From Adiantum capillus-veneris (Eukaryota > Streptophyta > Polypodiopsida > Polypodiales > Pteridaceae), in the NCBI GenBank assembly GCA_014529385.2, contig CM043964.1, forward strand, positions 108,600,587-108,664,586: a DNA stretch of 64,000 bases. Reading direction: 5' to 3'. Under the pieces are notes generated by a model. It did not search any database. It saw only the letters and a list, made by a program, of their open reading frames with translations, and was not told the DNA's origin. The position numbers were made by a program, and so were the translations under genes. This document shows positions 1-8,109 of this stretch, piece after piece. Every line of letters starts with the position of its first letter. The first letter of the stretch is position 1.

Positions 1-96
1 AAGTCTCAAGCGTCACACTTCTATATTTTTTGTTTCTCATATCCTCCCACAGTTTCTGTGGCCATGGTTTTTTACTTCAGGAATTGGCATAAGTGC

Positions 97-300
97 CTAT
101 GAGAACACCCCATCTGTGGTATTGGCTACCACCCTCATATCTAATGGTGTTTCAACTACATGTTCTTTTTGGTCTCTGTTTTTGATACCTCGATTCTCCA
201 TCTCCTGGATTCTTTTCCGAATCAACACCTCAGTCCTTGGAGCAATTGGGACAGGCGGTTCCATAAGAGCTTGTTCCGCTTGGATGAGCTTCTTACACAT
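97..300 (-). pseudogene. A1 linker between gag and pol
   Basis: A 67-residue frame reads KLIQAEQALMEP near its start and TPLDMRVVANTT near its end. A2 has the same segment at 24122-24331 (LIETTQALMQP, TPLDTRVVANKT). The fragment is basic and glutamate-rich. It lies where a gag-pol linker is expected, before the protease, which would fall outside the window. Between 301 and 790 I see only decayed linker with no recognisable domain. Confidence 0.6.
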
Positions 301-790
301 CTACAACCTCTCTTTCTCATACCCTAGATGAGGATACATCAACCATCTATGCTCTTGGGTTTGGTTGGGCTTTAGCCTAGCTTCATACGTCTTCAAAATT
401 GCATATAATGGCTCAAAGACTTGTCCACCAAGACCAAACCTCCAGAAGGTATTCTTGATGGTTTTTGTACATCAATCTTTTCTTTTGGTCCCTTTCCACT
501 CTCAAGTTTTCTTCTGTTTTCTGCAATTTGTTTGCCACGATTTGGTTTCTAAGGCTAAATTATCAGTTTTCTTTTATCCTTTTGGCTTTCATCTTGTCCC
601 TTTTTGCCTTCGAGGATTTCTTGGAGATCCTAACCGACAAATTCTCCACCTTGGTTTGGCTAGGCAGGATTTTTTAATCTCCCATAGGTATATTCCTTGC
701 TGCTTCTTGGGCTCGTGCTCTCATTACAACATTCATTGGACTTGCTAGCTCCATTCTGATCCACTTGATTTGACACAACTCTAATTTTAT

Positions 791-1302
791 TCATGGTACT
801 TTGTTATCAGGGTTTTTTGGACAATGTGAAATTAGATGGTCGTTTGTACATCCCTCGGAGTACCCAAAGAGTTTGATACGCTCTCCTTTGTGTGGATAAC
901 TTCTTGCCCAATGATCACCGCCACATTCATAGCATGGTCCTACTCGTGGTGGGGAAGCTTGTGGAGCCCCCATTGGTTTTCCGGTTCTAGGAGGGTATCC
1001 CTTAGGTTTGTAGTTCTAATTTTCCATGAATATGAGCATATTTTCATCGACCAAGTAATGGTTATTATTGGTTGTGTTATGTATGATGATTCTGATATCC
1101 CTTCAAAACCTATTCATGGAATTTTTCCTTCAGAAGCATAGGCACCACTATCTAAATCTCTCTCATAAGAGCTATCTAAATCTTCTCGATATGAAACTAC
1201 CTGTATCATACTTTGATCCATAGGTGCCTCTTTGGGCTGTGAAATTCTCACAATGGTTTTGTTTGCCTGGGGTAAAGGAGGCTGATGTCCCAACACAGGC
1301 AT
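791..1302 (-). pseudogene. gag: A1 gag nucleocapsid: Pro/Gln-rich stretch and two decayed zinc knuckles
   Basis: Frame 1114-1302 contains LGHQPPLPQANKTIVRISQP, collinear with LGQHHPLSQDNRAVVQYIQP at 23250 in A2. Frame 791-973 holds two zinc-knuckle-like blocks: CYECGGDHWARSY, where the last Cys is now Tyr, and CTNDHLISHCPKN, where the first Cys of the pair is lost. These would bind RNA in the particle. A2 has the same two-knuckle arrangement at 23506-23632. Both losses are Cys-to-Tyr type transitions. Confidence 0.7.
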
Positions 1303-1965
1303 TGGGAAGAGAATAGGGTCTAGGAGGGCCTCTTTATTTCGTAGTTTAAGGAATTCAAACCTTTAGTATTAAGGAAGTAATCAAATGATAGCTTTTGAAT
1401 TCAAACAGGTAAAATGGCTAGCTTATTTGAATTCAAAATTTTCCCCCAAAATGGAATTTAAAATCTAGCAGGTAAAACCATACCATGTAGCATATCTATG
1501 GAAAGATCTCAATGCATAGATTGTAGATCTATGGTCTTGCCACAAATCAGAGATCATATGTGGGAGATATGGAAGGCAAAAAATCATGAAATTTTCCACC
1601 TCCTTTTTTGGAGGCAAAGTGCATCTTTTGACCACTTTTACACATCTCTTATACACCCACCACTATTGCACACATCGCATACACCTATTTGTCAAAATAT
1701 TAATAACCTCTATAAGCTCATGGAAAATAAAGATGCCCTCCTACACCCCATTCTCTTCTTAATGTTGAGGTTTTTTTGCCCTTGGACTGTGTTATTTTAT
1801 CCTACTTGGTATCTTGGAGGTGATGGCAATTGTTGCCCTCCAACTGGACACATGGTCTTTCTCTAGCATAGTTTCTATTGTAGAAACATTTGGCGGTCTC
1901 ATGGTTTGTCCATTTTTGTTTGATAGCACACCACTTCAATACACGCTGTACATTTCCTCTTAGCC

Positions 1966-2353
1966 TCAGTTGCATGTTGCACCACTAAGTCGGATGGTCT
2001 CCTCCAAAAGTGTGTTTGGGTTCATCATGTTTCCTTGGTTCATCCTTATGATCACTTCCTCGATCATTTGATCAATGTCTAGCACAATTGGGTTTTGCCC
2101 ACCCAATTTCATCATGGATTCACTAGTGGTAGAAGAGGTTCTACTCGTCCCTTGTGTCCTCAATCACCTCCACATATGCCTCTTTAGTAACTTGCTTGAA
2201 TGTAGCACATGTCTTCAAATGAAGATCTTTTTTGAGAGTATTATTTTACAATCCTTCTATGAAAAGGACTGATAGCCTCTCATCTTGAGGTAGATCTCTA
2301 GCAGAACATCTTTCTATGGACTACTTGAATCGAAGTGAGGTTTTCTTCACCTT
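1966..2353 (-). pseudogene. gag: A1 gag, middle part
   Basis: This continues the minus-strand gag. Around 2200-2330 it reads LPQDERLSVLFIEGL and then TLKKDLHLKTCATFKQV, which matches A2 at 22440-22540. The frame 1966-2163 contains DQMIEEVIIRMNQ, matching VDQVVKEVIKRMNQ at about 22700. Conservation at the amino-acid level between two decayed copies supports real coding ancestry. No catalytic residues are expected here. Confidence 0.65.
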
Positions 2354-2775
2354 TTATTTCTCCTTTTGTCTAAATGCATATATTTGAGAGACCATATTAT
2401 GATTAATCCCTCTCTTTGAGAATTCCTCTCCAAATTCTTGTAGAATTTGTTCTATGCTGGGGAAATCCAAGCTGTTTGATGGTTGGAACCAAGCCAAGGT
2501 TCTTCCTTCTAGGGTCAATCCAAATCCTTCATACTGAGTATGGAAATATGTTACATGTTCAACCCTCAACACTTGTTTGAGGTTGAAACATGAGCATACA
2601 AATCCCTCGATCCACTATACTTTTTGGGTACATACTTGGCCACTTGAGATGGTCGTATGTGTCTAGTCTCTTCAACCATCCTAACCATCCCCGGTGCTCC
2701 TGATATGGTCTCTCTAGTTTTGTATTCTCTCCTGTGCACTACAATCGATGTCCTATCTGCCATTGTTTCATCCAA
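2354..2775 (-). pseudogene. gag: A1 gag, N-terminal and capsid-like part (two frames)
   Basis: Two overlapping open frames (2566-2775 and 2354-2572) together give a retrotransposon gag segment. The first contains RHIRPSQVAKYVPKKYSG, which matches a block at about 22300 in A2. The second has the typical gag pattern of an aromatic-rich stretch (TLAWFQPS) followed by FPSIEQILQEFGEEFSKRG. A plus-strand scrap at 42390-42657 carries the same block, so three copies of this gag are present. The frame changes near 2570. Gag would form the particle that packages element RNA; here it is a fossil. Confidence 0.75.
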
Positions 2776-2879
2776 TCATTCTGTTCGATCTTGTGTATTA
2801 AGTCAAATCATGTACTTCACTACCCCTGTGTGTGTGTGAGACGCATGTCTAGCCTCACCATCCTATCTTATTGCAGTAT

Positions 2880-3830
2880 TAGGGAGAACCACGACTAAAT
2901 TTCAATCCATGGGACGAAGCTAACTTGAGTAGTGCATAGAGGATACAAGAGGTTGTCAATCTCTCAGAAAACAACTAACAACTCGCATCTAACTCAAGCT
3001 ACACTCAAGTGACTGAAATGACCAAAAGCCAATCGCTCATCGGCAAACAAATCACATCCGTTGTAGCATCAAATGACATCCAAACGAAATGAAACTTCTA
3101 GGACATGTTTATAAGACCTTAGCACACATGCTTATGGTCTCAATCCCCACTTTAGGTCAAGTTCCAAAATTGCAAGCAATGGATTTTTGACCTAGTCGTT
3201 TTCGACCCACAATGCATCTAAATGCTTAGCAATGATACCCCAATACCCCACCTATGCTTAGTTTTTTATTTGAAAAGTGTATATTCCTAGTTATAATGAA
3301 ATTAGGCCACAGGTCAGCGACACCAAAAGCTATGAATTAGTGTGATGTGTTTACGTCAATGCGTAGAGCTCTTACCTACGGTTGCAATGCAATAAACGCG
3401 ACTGTAATGTGACAACCGAGGAGGGAGTAGGAAGCGCGAGAAGGAGAGGAGTGAGCGTCGTTAGCTCACGTTGTGGATTTCATTATCTAAAAACTTAATC
3501 AAAACTTTACAAAGTTGTCTTTTATACCTTAGCCAAGGTCTAAAATGTGTAATGTCCGGCGCCCAAGACCTTTGAGACTCCACACTTATTGTATCTGCAA
3601 CCTAGGTACACTAAGTGACCTATGCTTTACATCTTGGAACTCTTATTGAGCCCATAACAAGTTAAAATATTACAATGGCTTAAAATAAATCGGGCATTTA
3701 CAATACATGATCATTTTGGAAAAATGTGAAAAGTGTGTAACTCCAATCTTCACTGCTTCTTCATATTCATCTTCGATGTACATTCATAATCTTTAGCAGC
3801 ACCTGTTAGCTGACGTCAACTCAATTAACA
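2880..3830 (-). mobile_element. LTR shared by B1 (as 3' LTR) and A1 (as 5' LTR)
   Basis: Read on the minus strand, a purine tract (3831-3843) is followed at 3830 by TGTTAATTGAG, a normal LTR start. A TATA-like TATAAAAG lies about 305 bases into it, and A1 gag begins about 100 bases beyond its approximate end. The first 310 bases match 32780-33096, the 3' LTR of B2. The U5 end is not exactly placed (about 2880) and I could not identify a clean primer-binding site. Unmatched DNA at 2841-2880 is leader. Confidence 0.6.
3518..3530 (-). promoter_or_regulatory. Candidate TATA box in the A1/B1 LTR
   Basis: The minus strand reads AAGGTATAAAAGACAAC, a good plant TATA context, about 305 bases inside the LTR start. 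The B2 LTR has a TATA-like element (TATATA, 32783-32788) at nearly the same distance. Sequence similarity between the two LTRs stops close to this point. Confidence 0.5.
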
Positions 3831-3843
3831 TTCCCCCCTTCCA
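3831..3843 (-). other. Polypurine tract of B1
   Basis: On the minus strand the bases are TGGAAGGGGGGAA directly before the LTR start TGTTAATT. This is where plus-strand DNA synthesis would be primed. B2 has the equivalent TCGAAAGGTGGGAA at 33097-33110. Confidence 0.65.
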
Positions 3844-4745
3844 ATTTTAGTACTTGTCCTCGCGCACTGTTGAGAAGTGTCCGTGGAGGCTGTGGAAGGT
3901 TTTGATTGGTTGTTGAGGACTGATCGTCTTCATATGTCGTTGAATTTTTTGATGAGGTTCAATTTGCTGCAAAATTTTGATTGGTCTGAATATGTCTGAT
4001 GTGAGAGATAATGTTGCATTTGTCCGTTGTAATAGCATCATGATGAGGTTGCTGTTTATTTATGAAATGTACAAAGGAAGTAGAATGATGAGGTTCTAAA
4101 TTAGGATCTAATACCTGGATGACCAAAGAAAAAAAACCTAGTGGGAAAAAAGTACCTTTGGGATACGGGCATTATTGGATTACTTATTAGCATGGAAAAT
4201 ATAATTAAGTACTCAAGAGATTATTTGCTGATATATATGGAATTAGAAAGGCAGAAAATATGAAAGGGTACCATGATGGAACATTGGTTTGCCTGTTGTA
4301 GTCCATTCAAGGTGCATAGGTGGAAGCAAAAAATAGTGTCTAATGCATATGTCCAATGGTGGGACATCCTATTTATGCATACATAGAAATGCATGGGAAA
4401 AAATATGTTGTGCAAGAAAGATTTTGAGGGGTTCTTCAGAAAGATGGTGTAGCTATAAAAGCATATGACATGGCTTTGTAGGCTGGCACCCCTTTAAAAA
4501 TGGTTTTCGTTGACAAGGATATGTGCTCTCATCTTACTGTGCACTGTACGTGAGTGTTGGACTCTACAACACTCCACCAATTGTAAGTTAATACACTTAG
4601 ACTCTTATGCTCATCTCATCCAGCATGAGGAACACGATTTAGATATGCTAAACTCTTCCAGCTTGAGCATAAGCCTAATAACTATGACTCTTAGCACATA
4701 GGTTAATATAACTTGAAGCTTTGGGACTAATGCTTTGCTCATTTT
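3844..4745 (-). other. Non-coding 3' internal region of B1
   Basis: No credible coding frame is seen. The stretch aligns by eye with 33110-34400 of B2, apart from a 370-base insertion there (33518-33885). It would carry the 3' untranslated part before the polypurine tract. The short open frames here differ between the copies and are rejected. Confidence 0.5.
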
Positions 4746-4810
4746 ATGGCTCAACAACCCGACTCTGACTATGCCAAAGAGTGTTTTTTTCACCCCGGCG
4801 ACTTGACTTT

Positions 4811-5845
4811 TCACATTCTTTTGCTTACTACCAACATTTTTTCAGGTAAATTTAAGCTTGAATCCTCAAAAAGAGGATTAGTGAAGGACCAAGTTGGCAT
4901 TGAAGGTTTCTTTTGCCATACCTGTTTTATCATCTTTAAATCTGCATTATTGTTGGTTGGGTTCTCCTTCTTTGAGTGTAAAGACTCCATTATCTGTTTG
5001 ATTCTCCAATCGGGCCTATTGATAGGAGTCTTTGATGTCATTGTAGGCCTTTGTTCAATGTCTGCATTTAGATTTTGACTAGGAGCATTGGAAGACTTAG
5101 GAATCCAAATCTCTTGATGACCTTTGTATCTCTATTGTTGACTTTGCTTAGCTTTAGGTCCTCCTGAGATCTTGAGATCTTCATGTAGGTCCGGTGCACT
5201 TGTAGTTGGCTTATGGTTGACTGGTAGCCAAATCTTTGTATACCCTGTGTAGAATCCTTGTCTAAGAGGAACATTCTTTGAGATCTGTCTCTCTTTTGTA
5301 TCCTCTTGTGAGTTATGGTTTACTTTAGCATCTTTCGATGTTGTTCTATTGTATACCTGCTTCTTGGGTATCCTAGGATATTGTCGTGGTTGATACCTTG
5401 TGGGCCTTTTGTCTTGGAAGAGACTTGACGTTACTTCATATGCCCTAACCTGTGGTTTTGGTACCCATATCTCTCTGTTACCTCTATAGTACTCTTGTTA
5501 TTTTAAACTCCATTGTGATGCTATCCATCCCATGTGTTTGTCTTCATGTGTTGATTTCCGGTCCTTAATCCAAACTGGATCATTGAATTTAACTAAACTT
5601 CTCGGAACAAACACTTGCTTGACTTTCCTTTTCTTTATTGAATACTTTGGCTGATATATCTTTGCTTTTCTGGGTGTCTCCTTAGAGGGTTCAGTTGGGT
5701 CAACATTTGACTCGAAGTTTTGAAAGCCTGATTTGCTTGAAGAGGCATATGATTTCACACCTTCTTTGCCAATCAATGGAGGGTCCACTTTGGCCTTACC
5801 TTTGTCTGCAAGATTTTTCTTCTTTACCTCTGGTCTCGGTGGCAT
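4811..5845 (-). pseudogene. B1 downstream ORF with three W-[IVL]-P repeats
   Basis: Read from 5845 leftward, one frame runs about 345 residues with only two stops (near 5497 and 5130). It starts MPPRPEVKKKN and contains KAKIYQPKYS, VKFNDPVWIKD, then YYRGNREIWVPKP, FYTGYTKIWLPVN and RYKGHQEIWIPKS. B2 carries the same three W-x-P blocks in order. The protein is basic and its function is unknown to me. Compared with B2, about 410 bases holding a retropepsin-like segment are missing between EVKK and NLADKGK, at a TTCTT microhomology. I cannot assign it to a family. Confidence 0.6.
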
Positions 5846-5915
5846 TCTCTGCTAAATAGCTATCGTGGTTGCTCTTTGCTCTGTTTGATTTGCACTTGTT
5901 ATTGCGTGATTTGCT

Positions 5916-6730
5916 TTAATCTCTTCTGAACTTTCTGCTCGATGCAGACGTATCATCTTCAATAATATCTACTTTGATATTAGTCTCCATTTGAACTGTG
6001 CTTGAGGACCTTGTGCTATTGTCCACGGGTGACCAGTCTTGGTCTTCATTCTTAGTTGTCTGTGATGACTCCATCTTATTTGCATTTTGTATCTCTAACA
6101 TCTTTTGGGCCATTGGCATTCCCATTATGATGTCATCTGGCATATCCTTTGTTATGATCTGTTGTGAACTTACTTCAAGGATGGAGGAGATGATTCCCCA
6201 GCATTCTGCTCGTTTGTTTCCTGATTGCTCACAAATTTAGGAGCATCTTCCAGCTGTGGTTGGCCACACCTTTTCCAGGTGCGAAAAGACATGAGGTTCT
6301 TGTCTAACTAAAAATCTAGTTTTACTTTGCTTGACAGCTTTTCTTCGTTTTCATTGGTGATTTTGCACTTGATCTTCTCAGGATTCGTGTCTGAGTTGAC
6401 TTCTTTTGTTGTGGCAGTGTCCTTTGGTGAGCTTTATCTGCAACTTCTTTGCTTTGATCACCTGCTTCAATCGATGTTGACTCCATTGGCTGTGATACTG
6501 TACTTTTTGTTTGCAATTGATGAGCATTGGCCTCCTGCATCTGGGTAACCCTTGATCTTAATAGATCCATTGTACTTTCTGGCAAAATCTATTTCTTCGG
6601 AGGAGATTTTGGTGGTCCTCTGTGTAGCTTTCTGAACTTTAGCTTTCATTGATTTTGACTTTTATGTCACCTGTTTTGACAGCTTGAGACTTTGCATCAT
6701 ATTCAAATAGTCCTTGACTTCAGGTTTAGC
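5916..6730 (-). pseudogene. B1 middle region, helical linker
   Basis: Frames 6322-6585 and 5916-6143 contain ESTMDLLRSRVTQMQEANAH and MPDDIIMGMPMAQKMLEIQN. The first block recurs in B2 (about 36580) and, weaker, in B3 (LRSRVIEMKETN, about 42890). It looks alpha-helical, Gln- and Ser-rich. No known domain is recognised. Its place between the gag-like region and the W-x-P ORF is the same in the copies. Confidence 0.5.
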
Positions 6731-6739
6731 ATTTGTAGG

Positions 6740-7617
6740 GGCTTGTACAAGGTCATGACCTTGTTGATATTCATTACCATGTGCATCTTGATATGCATAT
6801 GTGAGTTTGGTCTCATGCAATTGCTTGAGCACTATGGGATTTTTTGCTGACTCGTGGAGATCAACTGAAACTTTTGTCCCTGATGATCTTCATAGAAGAA
6901 TTTTTCTGCACATTTTGATGGTTTCTGGGTCGATGGAAAACTTCCAACAACCATATGATCTTCCAATGGTTTTTGCTTTGAAGGGGTCTACTGGCTAGAA
7001 GTTCTTGGACTGTTAACCGGTGTACCATTTTCTGGTACTAGAGCTAAGCTTGATAGATTTACAGCTCCTTCCTTCCTAGGGTGATCAATATAGCATGCTT
7101 CATTGTGAAGCTCAAAATTGTTTGGCTCTGGTTGAGTCTCACCTTTTGAGACTGTGAAGGCACACTTTGGGTAGCATTGTTGATGTTTGGCATCTTTAAA
7201 CCTTCTGCATAGTTTCCTATGTGTTTTCGTGAAACATGACAAATTATTCCCCAGTGTTTGTTCTCTATTATTGAACTTATATAGTCCCACGTAAGTGTTG
7301 AATGTATTAAGCCACTTTCTCTCGTTAGTGCGCATGAGCACATCGTTTTTCTTGTCCAACGTGGACAACTCATCCACTAACTCCTCATCTACTTTGTCCT
7401 TGGTGCTAGTCAATCCCCATTTTTCCACAATAAATGGGTTGTGTACAAATAGATACATCATTCCTTCCTGATCAAAGTATTTGTCTCCGTTATAGTCCAC
7501 ATCTACAAGGTCCTTGAACTTGTTTGGCTTGTTTTCCAACTTAATGTAGTAGCGGTCCATTCCATCCTTATAGATTTTGGCTTTAAGCTTGTTCTCAATT
7601 TGAAATTTTAGATACAA
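6740..7617 (-). pseudogene. B1 gag-like protein with Y-x-D-x-x-G-x-x-Y motifs
   Basis: Frame 6988-7617 is 209 residues without a stop. It contains IYKDGMDRYY and then VDYNGDKYFDQEGMMYLF, examples of a short aromatic-x-D-x-x-G-x-x-Y motif. The segment STKDKVDEELVDE to LYKFNNREQTL matches A2 at about 21500-21640, which ties B to A. Further down, near 6890, another frame reads FFYEDHQGQKF and near 6780 YAYQDAHGNEY, as in B2 at 36776-36988. The best guess is a gag-type structural protein by position; no capsid fold can be shown by eye. Confidence 0.55.
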
Positions 7618-7638
7618 TAGTTTGATGTCAGATGTGGG

Positions 7639-7872
7639 TCAAGAAGGGCCTACCCTTGTGGAAGTTCCTTCCTTAAAGTTCACCCTGTTGAATCTCTCAG
7701 CCATTATGGTGTATGATCTTTCTGATGAAGTATCAGAGAAACTTTCCTCTAAAATGACTTCTAGTGGATGCATTGGATTTTGATTCACACTACCTTCAGT
7801 TGAGTGGTTTCTCACTCGGTCTCTCAGTTTGGAATTCCTATTTTGGTACAATCTTCCTGATTGCAAATACAT
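7639..7872 (-). pseudogene. B1 gag-like region, upstream fragment
   Basis: A 77-residue frame begins MYLQSGRLYQNRNSKLRDR and aligns with VHMQSGSLYMDYNGQIYSRE of B2 (about 38330-38390), including the start of one repeat motif. It is in a different frame from the 209-residue ORF downstream, so at least one shift has occurred. Upstream, to about 8100, a weakly helical stretch may continue it. Confidence 0.5.
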
Positions 7873-8109
7873 GAAGAATTGATCTTACAAAACCCAAGCC
7901 TTGTTACCTCATTGGCTAACTTGTGTTCTTCGATTTGTCTTACTTGCTGCACCCTACTCTCTAGACTTGTAACCTGTCAAAAAATGCTTGATGTGGCTAT
8001 GAGTTTACCGCCGCTCTTGTTAGTCCCAAGCTTACAATTGACAGAATTTTATCTGACACTTTTAATAACTTCACAAATTTGCTTGTAGCATCCACAATTC
8101 AAGTCCAAT

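Larger units (their letters stand above)
1..2840 (-). mobile_element. Ty3/gypsy element A1, gag half, truncated at the window edge
   Basis: Minus-strand coding remnants run from about 2775 down to the left edge in gag order: capsid-like region, Pro/Gln-rich region, two zinc knuckles, then a basic linker. Each block has a collinear relative on the plus strand at 21.5-24.6 kb (A2), which continues into RT and integrase; here pol would lie left of base 1. The frames are broken by stops and shifts, so this is not functional. It is preceded at 2880-3830 by an LTR that ends an adjacent element (B1). Strand and order are clear; the outer limits are approximate. Confidence 0.8.
3831..8100 (-). mobile_element. 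Element B1: gypsy-like, gag-type ORFs, no visible pol
   Basis: From right to left on the minus strand it holds a gag-like region (7872-6988), a linker with the phrase LRSRVTQM (about 6560), an ORF with repeated W-x-P motifs (5845-4811), about 900 bases without coding signal, a polypurine tract and an LTR. B2 (33097-38900) has the same order. No RT, RNase H or integrase motif is seen in either copy, so B looks like a non-autonomous relative of A. Its 5' LTR is not found; the right limit is uncertain. Confidence 0.65.

Noticed and set aside
365-748. 127-residue plus-strand ORF
   Set aside because: Opposite strand to A1 gag-pol linker; Phe-rich translation typical of an antisense shadow.
3844-4745. 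Short ORFs as genes between the W-x-P ORF and the LTR of B1
   Set aside because: The matching B2 region has none of the same frames.
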